The translations under genes and the position numbers were made by a program. 14,966 nt of DNA from an uncultured Chloroflexota bacterium (GTDB lineage: Bacteria > Chloroflexota > Anaerolineae > Aggregatilineales > Phototrophicaceae): positions 1 through 14,966 of the forward strand of contig CALMZT010000301.1 of NCBI GenBank assembly GCA_937870805.1, in the 5' to 3' direction. The notes under the pieces were generated by a model. That model did not search any database. It was not told the DNA's origin and worked only from the letters and a program-made list of their open reading frames with translations. This document shows positions 1-7,566 of this stretch, one piece after another. How positions within the stretch are numbered: position 1 is the first letter of the stretch; each line of letters begins with the position of its first letter.

Positions 1-498
1 GCTCTTCCATGTGTGCCCTGCAAAGTTGGTGTATTCCCCGACTTTTGTATCCTCGCCTTTTTCAGTCACCATTTCATCAAGGAACTGCTTCAAATCGTCT
101 AACTCATCGCGCAGCCGCAGCGCCGAACCTACCGTCAGCGTTTTGGTAGACTTCCCATCCGATGGATATTTCAGGCGTAGCGGATGTGTGAAATCCAGCG
201 GTATGTAAATGGTCGTTTGGAGGTCGCGTTCTAAGAGATGCGGGAAACAGCGGTAATGCCCTTGCGAACCCCCATCCACGCTGAGGGCAATATCCAGCAG
301 CAAACTGTACTTGCTGTAGTTGACGGAGGTACGGATGCCGTGCTGTTCTGAGGGGTCTTCCCAGGGCACACTCTCCCAGCGAAAAGCATTACAAATCGTT
401 TTGACTTCGCGCCAGCCGCCCTGCCGTTGATACAAGGTTTGTGCCGGATAGCGTGAACGTGGGCATACCACACTCTCGACAAGGATACTGATCCCCAT
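1..498 (-). CDS. Unrecognised protein, 3' end cut by window edge
   Basis: An uninterrupted reading frame of 166 codons starts at ATG 498-496 and is still open at base 1, so the C-terminus lies outside the window. The start is supported by a GGTGGGG ribosome site about 5 bases upstream. It lies 19 bases after the stop of the GntR-type gene, as expected of the third gene of one operon (slipin, regulator, this gene). The visible protein starts MGISILVESVVCPRSRYPAQ. It has no obvious signal peptide or membrane helix. The middle looks like a mixed beta-rich fold (residues ~60-115), followed by a charged, probably helical stretch (LRLRDELDDLKQFLDEM, ~130-146). I recognise no family and see no catalytic motif. 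A competing TTG-started frame at 521-231 is shorter, low in complexity and lacks a ribosome site. That this is the coding frame is fairly likely; its function is unknown. Confidence 0.65.
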   Translation of the reverse strand, partial: MGISILVESVVCPRSRYPAQTLYQRQGGWREVKTICNAFRWESVPWEDPSEQHGIRTSVNYSKYSLLLDIALSVDGGSQGHYRCFPHLLERDLQTTIYIPLDFTHPLRLKYPSDGKSTKTLTVGSALRLRDELDDLKQFLDEMVTEKGEDTKVGEYTNFAGHTWKS

Positions 499-517
499 TT
501 TGTCCCCACCGCATATT

Positions 518-1186
518 TCAATAACTAGCACCCAGCAGCGCCTTCCCATCTGCCTCAATGCGTAGGGTGATGGCTTCGCGCGCGGCGCTGCTGTCGGCAA
601 ACTTGACCATGCCAATTAAGTGTTCATACTCCGCGACCAGCGCATCCCATTCAGCGCGTGAACGGGGATTCAGCCGTTCGCGTGTGAGTTCCAGTAAGCG
701 TGCCTGGTTGCGCAGCCGCATCAGTAGTTCCGCCGTTTGTGGGCGATTACCAATGTGCTCAATCACCGACGCCAGCGCCTCATGGAAGGTAAACAACGTG
801 GACAGGACGCCGTGTGTATTGCCCGCGTCCACCTGCGCACGCGCGTTATCGATGACTGGCAGCAAGCTCTGCGTCAGGTTGGCGCGGGGGATGTGCTCCA
901 GTGCCCACGCCAGCGCCAATCCTGAAACTGATGCCCACAGCGCATAGACTTCTTCTGCTTCTTCGTGCGTGAAGGTTCGCACATGCGACCCGTGACGAGC
1001 GCGCTTCTGTGCCCAGCCTTCGTATTCCAAAATATGCAGGGCTTCGCGCGCGGTGTTCTGGCTGACGTTCATCTCTTGCGAAATCGCCAGTTCAATGAGC
1101 TTGTCGCCGCTGACGTAAAAACCATCCTGTATCGCCTGACGCAAGGCAGAGGCAACCGACTGCGCGAGTGTATCGCCGCGTGTCAT
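518..1186 (-). CDS. GntR-family transcriptional regulator, FadR/FCD-like
   Basis: A 222-residue one-component DNA-binding regulator. Residues ~8-72 form the GntR winged helix-turn-helix: LIELAISQEMNVSQNTAREALHILEYEGW is the usual recognition-helix and wing order, ending HGSHVRTF. Residues ~75-215 are all-helical and match the length and pattern of an FCD ligand-binding domain (VYALWASVSGLALAWALEH, then FHEAL, then EYEHL). FCD domains normally bind a metal and a small carboxylate. Here His134 and His189 are visible, but the Asp four residues before FH is Leu and the last ligand His appears to be Arg, so the metal site may be incomplete. The ATG overlaps the slipin stop in an ATGA, which implies translational coupling. 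It probably regulates its own operon, but no operator was identified. Family assignment is confident; the ligand is unknown. Confidence 0.88.
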   Translation of the reverse strand: MTRGDTLAQSVASALRQAIQDGFYVSGDKLIELAISQEMNVSQNTAREALHILEYEGWAQKRARHGSHVRTFTHEEAEEVYALWASVSGLALAWALEHIPRANLTQSLLPVIDNARAQVDAGNTHGVLSTLFTFHEALASVIEHIGNRPQTAELLMRLRNQARLLELTRERLNPRSRAEWDALVAEYEHLIGMVKFADSSAAREAITLRIEADGKALLGASY

Positions 1187-1980
1187 GCGCGCCGTTCAGG
1201 CGTAGTACCATTGGTTTTAGCCGCGCTTTGGTCAATCTGCTTGGCTAATGCGCCCGCGAGGTTCACGAAGTCCGAAGGCATCAAAATCACTGTGGTGCTG
1301 TTGTGTTCCGCGCCGACTTCCGCCACCATCTGCATACGACGCAGTTCCAGCGCCGCAGGATTTTGCATCATCATCTGCGACGCAATCGACAGCTTTTCCG
1401 ATGCTTCCTGTTCCGCTTGCGCTTTGATGAGGCGCGCACGCTTCTCACGCACAGCTTCAGCTTCTTGCGCCATCGCACGCTGCATCGATACGGGGATTTC
1501 GACATCCTTCATCTCGATCATCGTGACCTTGATACCCCAGGGGTCGGTCACTTTGTCTACAATGTCGCGCAGCACGTCGTTAATCTTGTCGCGTGAGCGC
1601 AGCACTTCATCCAGGTCATGCTGACCGACGATGTTGCGCAGGCTCGTCATCGCCGCCTGATACACCGCCTGACGATAATCAGCAACGCGAATGATGGCTT
1701 TCGCCGGGTCTTCGATCAGGAACCACAGCACGGCGTTGATCTTCACCGTTACACTGTCGCGTGTGATGGTTTCCTGCGGCTCAACGGTCACTGTTATCGT
1801 ACGAATGTCAATTTTGCGGTAGCGATCAATGAACGGGATAACCCAAAACATGCCGGGTCCCTTGGTCGTGCGGAAACGCCCTAGCGTGAACACCACCGCG
1901 CGCTCATATTCCTGATTGATCTTGAAGCCTGATAGGATGAGGAGAACAAAAACCACAGGAATCAATAACTCTAAAGGCAT
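1183..1980 (-). CDS. Slipin (stomatin-like SPFH/Band 7 protein)
   Basis: A 265-residue membrane-anchored scaffold protein of the stomatin/slipin type, which oligomerises at the inner membrane and is linked in other bacteria to membrane-domain organisation and proteolysis control. Residues ~3-18 form one hydrophobic hairpin or anchor. The Band 7 domain follows: EYERAVVFTLGRF at ~24-36, GPGMFWVIPFIDRYRKIDIR at ~41-60, the Asp-Val-Glu-Ile-Pro signature at ~159-163, then a charged coiled-coil helix (AQEAEAVREKRARLIKAQAEQE, ~171-192) and the C-terminal MPSDF segment. I chose ATG 1980 over the in-frame ATG at 2001 because an AAGGGGGTAGGT ribosome site lies directly before it; 2001 has only a weak one. 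No NfeD partner gene, a common slipin neighbour, is adjacent. It heads a leftward operon with a GntR-type regulator. Family call is firm; the cellular role is inferred. Confidence 0.92.
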   Translation of the reverse strand: MPLELLIPVVFVLLILSGFKINQEYERAVVFTLGRFRTTKGPGMFWVIPFIDRYRKIDIRTITVTVEPQETITRDSVTVKINAVLWFLIEDPAKAIIRVADYRQAVYQAAMTSLRNIVGQHDLDEVLRSRDKINDVLRDIVDKVTDPWGIKVTMIEMKDVEIPVSMQRAMAQEAEAVREKRARLIKAQAEQEASEKLSIASQMMMQNPAALELRRMQMVAEVGAEHNSTTVILMPSDFVNLAGALAKQIDQSAAKTNGTTPERRA

Positions 1981-2025
1981 ACCTACCCCCTTAGCAATCA
2001 TCTTTCAATCAATGTGTTAGCTTCT

Positions 2026-2059
2026 ATTATAGGTTGTGAGTTTATTATAGGTGCGTCAA
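2026..2059 (-). promoter_or_regulatory. Candidate promoter region of slipin operon with duplicated TATAAT
   Basis: On the minus strand the nine-base word CCTATAATA occurs twice, 18 bases apart, giving consensus -10 boxes at 2049-2044 and 2031-2026. A TTGACG lies at 2059-2054, but its spacing to the distal box (22) is too long and to the proximal box (4) too short, so the -35 partner is unclear. Weak TTTTTA- or TTTACA-like boxes lie further upstream of the first -10. Two overlapping starts are possible. Low confidence. Confidence 0.35.
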
Positions 2060-2125
2060 GAAGCTGTAAAAATGATCATTTCACGCACTTTTTGTCCGCA
2101 ACATGAGAATTTGCTGAAATGCCCC

Positions 2126-2156
2126 TTGACTTAGAGTGCGCTCAAACTTGTAGTAT
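2126..2156 (+). promoter_or_regulatory. Candidate sigma70-type promoter of the aldo/keto reductase
   Basis: TTGACT at 2126-2131 is a near-consensus -35 box. The -10 is TGTAGT at 17-base spacing or TAGTAT (2151-2156) at 19-base spacing. The gene starts at 2193 with an AGGAG ribosome site about 8 bases before the ATG, giving a short leader of roughly 30 bases. Confidence 0.45.
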
Positions 2157-2192
2157 GTAATCGTTCACTACGAGAAAAACAGGAGTTTAAAG

Positions 2193-3179
2193 ATGAAGCT
2201 GAGACCACTGGGAAACAGCGGCTTGTCCGTTTCGGCGCTTGGTTTAGGCTGTATGGGCATGTCTGAGTATTATGGTCGTGGAGATGATGAAGAATCCATC
2301 AAAACACTACATCGCGCGATTGATCTTGGTGTGACCTTTTGGGATACCGCTGACATGTACGGCGTCGGTCACAACGAAATCCTTGTCGGGCGTGCGCTGC
2401 GGGGACGCCGCGATCAGGTTGTGCTGGCGACCAAGTTTGCCAACATGCGACGCATCGACGGCGCGTATTTAGGTGTCAACGGCACGCCGGAGTACGTGCG
2501 CGCTGCCTGCGAAATGAGCCTGCGTCGTCTGAATGTGGAAACCATCGACCTGTACTATCAGCATCGCGTTGACCCGAACACGCCGATTGAAGAAACCGTT
2601 GGCGCGATGGCAGAGCTTGTCAAAGAAGGTAAGGTGCGCTTCCTCGGTCTATCGGAAGCCTCGTCGCAAACGATTCGCCGCGCTGCCGCCGTGCATCCTA
2701 TCGCTGCGCTGCAAACAGAGTATTCGTTGTGGAGTCGTGACCCTGAAGATGAAATTCTGGCGACCTGCCGTGAGTTAGGAATTGCCTTTGTGGCGTACAG
2801 TCCTTTAGGGCGCGGCTTCCTGACAGGACAAATCAAGAGCTTTGAAGATTTAGCTGCTGACGACTTCCGCCGCACCAATCCACGCTTTCAGGGAGAAAAC
2901 TTCCAGAAGAATCTCAATCTGGTCGCTGAAATTGAGCGTATGGCATCAGAGAAGGGCTGTGCTCCGTCACAGTTGGCGCTGGCGTGGGTGTTGGCGCAAG
3001 GGGAAGACATTATTCCCATTCCGGGAACGCGCCGTCAGCAATATCTTCAGGAGAACATCGGCGCGCTGGACATTACGCTCACCCCTGAGGATCTGGAACG
3101 GCTTAACGAAATCGCCCCTGTCGGTGCAGCCGCAGGGGAACGCTACGCAGAACGTTCAATGCGTTTTCTGAACGGCTAG
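2193..3179 (+). CDS. Aldo/keto reductase, NADPH-dependent oxidoreductase
   Basis: A 328-residue cytosolic TIM-barrel reductase that would reduce aldehydes or ketones with NAD(P)H. The AKR tetrad is complete: Asp51 and Tyr56 in WDTADMYG, Lys81 in ATKF, and His124 in YYQHRVD. The opening MKLRPLGNSGLSVSALGLGC and the cofactor-phosphate segment IPIPGTRRQQYLQEN (~275-289) place it with the AKR8/AKR13-type bacterial enzymes similar to pyridoxal reductase or YakC rather than with the short xylose-reductase group. Length is normal for that group. The start is fixed by AGGAG upstream and by the conserved N-terminal beta hairpin. It is transcribed alone, divergent from the slipin operon, and ends inside the stop of the convergent kinase gene. 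Substrate cannot be told from sequence. Confidence 0.93.
   Translation: MKLRPLGNSGLSVSALGLGCMGMSEYYGRGDDEESIKTLHRAIDLGVTFWDTADMYGVGHNEILVGRALRGRRDQVVLATKFANMRRIDGAYLGVNGTPEYVRAACEMSLRRLNVETIDLYYQHRVDPNTPIEETVGAMAELVKEGKVRFLGLSEASSQTIRRAAAVHPIAALQTEYSLWSRDPEDEILATCRELGIAFVAYSPLGRGFLTGQIKSFEDLAADDFRRTNPRFQGENFQKNLNLVAEIERMASEKGCAPSQLALAWVLAQGEDIIPIPGTRRQQYLQENIGALDITLTPEDLERLNEIAPVGAAAGERYAERSMRFLNG
3176..3179. other. CTAG shared by two convergent stop codons
   Basis: The plus-strand reductase ends with TAG at 3177-3179, and the minus-strand kinase ends with TAG read from 3178 to 3176. The two coding regions overlap by four bases, leaving no intergenic space for a terminator on either strand. 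Confidence 0.95.
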
Positions 3180-5386
3180 GGAATAAACGACGGGAAAACC
3201 CCGCCAAGCTGCGTCACCTGCTGGATACCGGAACCATCAGCGTTGATGATGTAAATCTCGTCGTCGCCGGGGTTCCGTTCCATATTCGAGTTGAAGGCGA
3301 TTTGCCGTCCGTCGAGGCTAAAATGCGCGCCCCACTCGTCGCCAATCCCATCATAGACAATACGGCTGTCTGTACCGTCGGTATCCATCATGCCGATGGC
3401 GTTGTTGCCCGACATTCCATCGGTCACATAAACGATGCTGCTGCCATCCGGGCTGACGTTGGGCGACGAGTCTTCAAAATCATTGTTGGTGAGGGTTGAA
3501 AATGCGCCTGCCTGTGGCACACCGTTGGCATCATAGGTGATTTCCAGACGTCCAATTTCCCAGAAGCTGGCGTTTCTGCCATCGCCGGTGGTGAAGACGA
3601 TGTAACTGCCATCAGGACTCCAGCGCGCGTGACTGTTGCGCTGTCCATTGCTAAACAGCAGCGTTTCATCACTGCCATCAGCGCGCACGACGTACAGATC
3701 GTAGTTGTCGTCATCACGAGTATCAGACGAGTAAATAATCCACGCGCCGTCAGGACTCCACGCGGGAACACGATCTAAGCGATCATTGTTGGTGAGCCGC
3801 CGCACGTTGGTGCTAAAGATCGTCATCACGTAGATTTCAAAGTTGCCGCTGCGGTTCGACTGGAACGCCACGAACCCGCCATCAGGGGACAGCGCCGGAT
3901 ACATATCAGAGGCATCATCGAGCGTTAGCTGTGTTTCGATGTTTGTATCAATGTCAATCGCGTAGAGGTTGAAGTTGCCATCGCGCTCACTGTAGAACAA
4001 AATCGAATCACCTGGACCGCGTGAAGGGTCAAAAGCGATGGTCGGACGCACACCGACGGGAGCAGCTTCATCTGTCGGTTCTACGTTGTCTGTACTTCCG
4101 CTGATCAATGTCGCGCGCGCGGCTTCGCTTGTCGGGTCAAGGGTTGCGATACCACCCCCTTGCGAGTCGTTGGTCGGCACATCGGTGGCTGCTGTCGAGG
4201 TGTTTAAACCGCCGCTCAGCACAAAAATGGTCAGCGCAACGCCGATAACTGCCAGCAGCGCCAGCAAGCCACACCCCAACAGCCCGCCAATCGCAAAACT
4301 TGCCCAAATGCCATTGCCACGCTTTTTTCGCGCTGGTGGACGGTATTTGATGCTGGGCTGCGGCGTGAACGAGCCTGAGGTCGCGAAGGGTTCCTGATAG
4401 GATGACTGTACAGGCAGCGAGGTTGGCGGGTGGTTCACGACAGGCGCGACAGGTGGCGACAGGGGCGGCGAAACGGGAGCAGGCGGTTGTCCCATCTGGG
4501 GCGCTGGCACTTCGGGGCGTGGGACTCCCCCCGGCTGCGTGTCGTGGGTCTTGGCTTTGCGGATTGCGGTGCGCAGCCCATCAACCAGCGCTGCGCCTGA
4601 AACGTAACGATGGTCGGGTTTTTTCTCTAGCGTTTTGTAAATCACGCTCGCAAACTGCGGCGTGATATTGGGGTTGAGCACGCGCGGCGCGGGCGGCGGT
4701 GTAGTCACCTGCATCACGGCGATACTGTAGGGGGTATCGCTTTGGAACGGGCGGCGTCCTGTTGCCATCTCGAACATCATCACACCCAGCGAATAGACAT
4801 CGCTGCGTCCGTCGAGTTCGTGCCCTTGAGCTTGTTCAGGACTCATATAGCTCGGCGTACCGACGACGCCCTGCGTGGTGATGCCGGGTCCGGTTTCGCC
4901 CAAAATGCGCGCGATACCGAAATCGGTGAGGTAAGCACCGCCGTCATCGTCTAACAAAACGTTGCTAGGCTTCAGGTCACGATGCAGCACACCTTTAGTG
5001 TGCGCGTAATCCAGCGCGGGAGCGATCTGCTCGACAATGTGCAGGATTTGCTCAGCGTTGAGCGTGCTATTTGTCCGCAGTAAATCATCGACTGAACCCG
5101 CTGTCATATAACGCATGACGATGTACGGCAGTCCTTCGTGTTCGCCATAATCGTACACAGGGACAATGCTGCGATGCTCCAACTGTGAGACAATCTTCAC
5201 CTCGCGGTTGAAGCGCTGCATGTAGGAGTCATCGGTGATAAATTGGCGCGGCAGGATTTTGATGGCAACCGGGCGATTCATCGAAATCTGATGGGCGCGG
5301 TAAACGGTTGCCATACCGCCTTGCCCGATCTTTTCCAGAATCTCATAACCGCCGATACGCTTGCCGATCAGATCATCTTGGGTCAT
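3176..5386 (-). CDS. Transmembrane Ser/Thr protein kinase with C-terminal TolB-like PD40 propeller
   Basis: A 736-residue Hanks-type kinase in PknB-like layout. Residues ~14-275 are the kinase: Gly-rich loop IGQGGMATVYRA, Lys43 in VAIKIL, HRDLKPSN with catalytic Asp137, DFG at 155-157, and SPE in place of APE at ~182-184. Residues ~285-355 are a Pro-rich linker ending in a basic KKR stop. One membrane helix follows at ~360-390. The outer part is a Thr/Asp-rich stalk and then six PD40 repeats (~455-730) with the recurring SPDG core (SLDG in the last), as in TolB/WD40-like beta-propellers. It would transmit an extracytoplasmic ligand signal to cytoplasmic phosphorylation; this is inferred from architecture. 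I chose ATG 5386 over an upstream frame opening at 5464, because the first 26 residues of the latter lack kinase homology and 5464 lies upstream of a strong promoter. Confidence 0.93.
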   Translation of the reverse strand: MTQDDLIGKRIGGYEILEKIGQGGMATVYRAHQISMNRPVAIKILPRQFITDDSYMQRFNREVKIVSQLEHRSIVPVYDYGEHEGLPYIVMRYMTAGSVDDLLRTNSTLNAEQILHIVEQIAPALDYAHTKGVLHRDLKPSNVLLDDDGGAYLTDFGIARILGETGPGITTQGVVGTPSYMSPEQAQGHELDGRSDVYSLGVMMFEMATGRRPFQSDTPYSIAVMQVTTPPPAPRVLNPNITPQFASVIYKTLEKKPDHRYVSGAALVDGLRTAIRKAKTHDTQPGGVPRPEVPAPQMGQPPAPVSPPLSPPVAPVVNHPPTSLPVQSSYQEPFATSGSFTPQPSIKYRPPARKKRGNGIWASFAIGGLLGCGLLALLAVIGVALTIFVLSGGLNTSTAATDVPTNDSQGGGIATLDPTSEAARATLISGSTDNVEPTDEAAPVGVRPTIAFDPSRGPGDSILFYSERDGNFNLYAIDIDTNIETQLTLDDASDMYPALSPDGGFVAFQSNRSGNFEIYVMTIFSTNVRRLTNNDRLDRVPAWSPDGAWIIYSSDTRDDDNYDLYVVRADGSDETLLFSNGQRNSHARWSPDGSYIVFTTGDGRNASFWEIGRLEITYDANGVPQAGAFSTLTNNDFEDSSPNVSPDGSSIVYVTDGMSGNNAIGMMDTDGTDSRIVYDGIGDEWGAHFSLDGRQIAFNSNMERNPGDDEIYIINADGSGIQQVTQLGGVFPSFIP

Positions 5387-5423
5387 ATTATCCGCCACTC
5401 CGCGTTGGATAAGTTCACAACGG

Positions 5424-5452
5424 ATTATAAGGCAAGTGAGGGGGCGAAACAA
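5424..5452 (-). promoter_or_regulatory. Sigma70-type promoter of the kinase gene
   Basis: On the minus strand TTGTTT (5452-5447), a 17-base spacer and a perfect TATAAT (5429-5424) give a strong promoter. Transcription should begin near 5417, about 31 bases before the ATG at 5386. This placement excludes the longer upstream reading frame as the start. Confidence 0.65.
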
Positions 5453-5544
5453 TTGCAAGCCCATCCACGTTCACACTCGCAGGCGGAATTTCGTGCTACA
5501 CTGAAATTGTAAGGTTGAATATTAAAGAAGAAAGGATTCTTATT

Positions 5545-7101
5545 ATGGCAGGTCAACAAGCGTTACGTTTAGAAGTCACCAACGATGGCGTGCGTATCCG
5601 CGAGACTCCCGTGAACGGTAAACCCATTGGGCAGCTTAATAAGGGCGATATCGTGGACGTGCTCGACAAAGCCGACGACGCCCGCGCGAAGGTGGGCAAG
5701 AAAGGCGAGTGGATTAAAGTTCGCGAGGCGGATGGTATAGAGGGCTACACTTCTGCGGGCTTTCTGAAACTTCAGACCGAAAATGTTCCCACGACAACCC
5801 CGCCAGCAGGCACGAAACCGCAAGAAACGAAGCCTGCCGATACCGCGCCAGCTACACCTGCGCCCACGCCTACGCCAACACCCTCAGCGCCCGCCAAAAC
5901 GCCCGCGCGCGTTCAGCCAACAACCACGCTTAACCTGCGTCAGACGATGGACACCAGCAGCCCGGCAAACATCCTGAACAAGCTCGGTGGCTTCGACATC
6001 CTCGACATTGTAGAAGACGCTACCGCCGCGCAAGCTAAAATCGGGCAAAAAGATCAGTGGATTAAAGTACGCACGCAGAGCGGACAAGAAGGTTATGTCT
6101 CGGCGCAGTATGTCCAGTCGTTTACGGGCGAAATCCCCCAATACGTGTTGGGCGCACGCAATCTGACAGGGATGAATTTAGACAAGAACAATCCACAGGG
6201 GCATCCCTCGCCTGATTTAATGAAGGGTATTGGGTGGATTCGCGTCAAATTCAACGTCTCGATGAACCCCGATAAACCTGACGGTGATCCCAGCCGCTAC
6301 GGCAACACCGACATCGACGCCGCTTACAATCGCGTCAAGCCGTTTATTGAACCTTACGTGCGCGCGGGCATGAAGGTCTGCATGGTGTTTACGCATCAGT
6401 TGTACGGCGAAGGCGCAGGCTATGTGTGGGAAAGCATGGATACGAATCGCTGGAACAACCTCATTCCCAAGTTTGCGGATTTTGCACGCCGTGCAGCGCA
6501 AAAGTTCGCTGGTTCAGGTTTGGTGCACGTTTATCAAATCTGGAATGAACAGGATACGGAGCAGGGGAAAGGTCGCGCTGCTGTGCCCATTCCGTCAGGC
6601 GATTACGCTAACATGCTGGCGCAGACCATCCGCGCGATTCGCAGCGTAGATCCCACCACGCAGATTATCAGCGGCGGGCACACGCGCGGTCCGCAGGCAG
6701 GCGGTGCTTACGCCCGCAGAACGATTGCTGCGCTGCCGGGGGATGTGCGCCTTGATGGGCTTGCGGTGCATCCTTACGGGCGCGGCGTCGCAGGCAACCC
6801 TTACAGCAATTTTGGTCCGCTGACTGAAGACCTTGATACGATGATTGGCATTCTGCCCGGTAAACCCATCTGGTATACCGAGTGGGGCGCGCTGGGTTTC
6901 CAGTTCAATGATTCGGTGAGTGGTGCCATTGCCGATTATGCGCAAGGATTCGTCAACATTATCAAGAGTCCCAAGTATGCCGGGAAAGTCGCCGCTGCCA
7001 TGTGGTACGCCTGGGCAGATGGTATGGACGATGGTTATGGCTTGGTCAACCGCAATGGTCAGCCGCGCAATCCACTGTATGACCGCTTCCTGAAGTTCTA
7101 A
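5545..7101 (+). CDS. Two-SH3-domain protein with glycoside-hydrolase-like barrel
   Basis: A 518-residue protein. Residues ~7-77 and ~118-193 are two bacterial SH3-like repeats that match each other (DIVDVLDKADDARAKVGKKG against DILDIVEDATAAQAKIGQKD, then W-I-K-V-R and EGY..). A Pro/Thr-rich linker (~78-117, with TPTPTP runs) joins them. Residues ~200-515 resemble a clan GH-A (beta/alpha)8 barrel: QIWNEQD with acid/base Glu325, VHPYG at 408-412, and IWYTEWG with candidate nucleophile Glu436. A polysaccharide or cell-wall sugar substrate is inferred. No signal peptide or membrane helix precedes the first SH3 domain, which is odd for such a protein. The start at ATG 5545 follows AAAGGA; an in-frame TTG at 5515 would add ten polar residues and no export signal. 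It is divergent from the kinase, so a functional link is possible but unproven. Confidence 0.85.
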   Translation: MAGQQALRLEVTNDGVRIRETPVNGKPIGQLNKGDIVDVLDKADDARAKVGKKGEWIKVREADGIEGYTSAGFLKLQTENVPTTTPPAGTKPQETKPADTAPATPAPTPTPTPSAPAKTPARVQPTTTLNLRQTMDTSSPANILNKLGGFDILDIVEDATAAQAKIGQKDQWIKVRTQSGQEGYVSAQYVQSFTGEIPQYVLGARNLTGMNLDKNNPQGHPSPDLMKGIGWIRVKFNVSMNPDKPDGDPSRYGNTDIDAAYNRVKPFIEPYVRAGMKVCMVFTHQLYGEGAGYVWESMDTNRWNNLIPKFADFARRAAQKFAGSGLVHVYQIWNEQDTEQGKGRAAVPIPSGDYANMLAQTIRAIRSVDPTTQIISGGHTRGPQAGGAYARRTIAALPGDVRLDGLAVHPYGRGVAGNPYSNFGPLTEDLDTMIGILPGKPIWYTEWGALGFQFNDSVSGAIADYAQGFVNIIKSPKYAGKVAAAMWYAWADGMDDGYGLVNRNGQPRNPLYDRFLKF

Positions 7102-7116
7102 CTTCTCAATATCGTG

Positions 7117-7147
7117 AGGGGTTTGGCGTGCCAAACCCCTCCCTTTC
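7117..7147 (+). terminator. Intrinsic terminator after the SH3/glycosidase-like gene
   Basis: AGGGGTTTGG (7117-7126) and CCAAACCCCT (7131-7140) form a perfect 10-bp stem with a CGTG loop, 15 bases after the stop codon, followed by the pyrimidine tract CCCTTTCTCT. The T-run is short, so termination may be partial. Confidence 0.75.
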
Positions 7148-7253
7148 TCTAAATTTTGATTAAATCCATTTTATGTTTCTGCGATTTCGGCAACTCCTGA
7201 GCCTCTCATTCGTAATAGAGGATATATTGGTTTTAATCAGGAGATTTTAGACG

Positions 7254-7547
7254 ATGGCAGAACAACAGAAATGGCAGTATATGACGGTGTTCCTCAAAGC
7301 AGAGGCGGAGCACGTCATGGATTTTCTTCAGGAAAAGTGGGATTGGAAAAACGGCATCCCGCGCAATACGCCCGAATCCCTTATTCCACGCCTCGATGCA
7401 TTAGGCGAAGAGGGCTGGGAACTGATACACATGCAGCCGGTGATGGTAGGCAGCAACGCCGATGTGCTGGTAGAGGATGCGGGCAGTGGCACACGGAGTT
7501 GGACGAGCAGCTATTTCTGCGTATTCAAGCGCCCAAAAGCCGTCTAA
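7254..7547 (+). CDS. Small DUF4177-like protein
   Basis: A 97-residue soluble protein of unknown biochemical role. It shows the pattern of DUF4177 and similar small proteins: an opening W-x-Y-x-T-V strand (KWQYMTVFLKAEA), a central LDALGEEGWELIHMQPV helix-strand (~48-64), and a closing SSYFCVFKRP strand (~85-94). It is somewhat longer than the usual 55-70 residues because of an insertion around residues 22-46 (EKWDWKNGIPRNTPESLI). The start is supported by AGGAG about 10 bases upstream. A TATATT at 7223-7228 could be a -10, but no convincing -35 is seen. It follows the terminator of the previous gene, so it is probably its own transcript, and it runs into the foldback element downstream. Confidence 0.8.
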   Translation: MAEQQKWQYMTVFLKAEAEHVMDFLQEKWDWKNGIPRNTPESLIPRLDALGEEGWELIHMQPVMVGSNADVLVEDAGSGTRSWTSSYFCVFKRPKAV

Positions 7548-7566
7548 ATCTGGAAGCCTGCGCTGT

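Noticed and set aside
231..521. 96-codon minus-strand frame starting at TTG 521
   Set aside because: It overlaps the longer open frame 498-1, lacks a ribosome site and has a Ser/Thr-rich, non-protein-like composition.
965..1624. 219-codon plus-strand frame across the GntR and slipin genes
   Set aside because: It lies antisense to two genes with clear family motifs, and its Ser/Arg/Cys-rich composition is typical of a shadow frame.
5387..5464. N-terminal extension of the kinase to 5464
   Set aside because: The 26 added residues have no kinase similarity, and this start lies upstream of the TTGTTT/TATAAT promoter.
6595..7134. 179-codon minus-strand frame over the glycosidase-like gene
   Set aside because: It is antisense to conserved barrel motifs (HPYG, YTEWG), and its start lies in the terminator hairpin.
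7202..7221. CCTCT-N10-AGAGG inverted repeat before the DUF4177-like gene
   Set aside because: Five-base arms are too short to be distinguished from chance.
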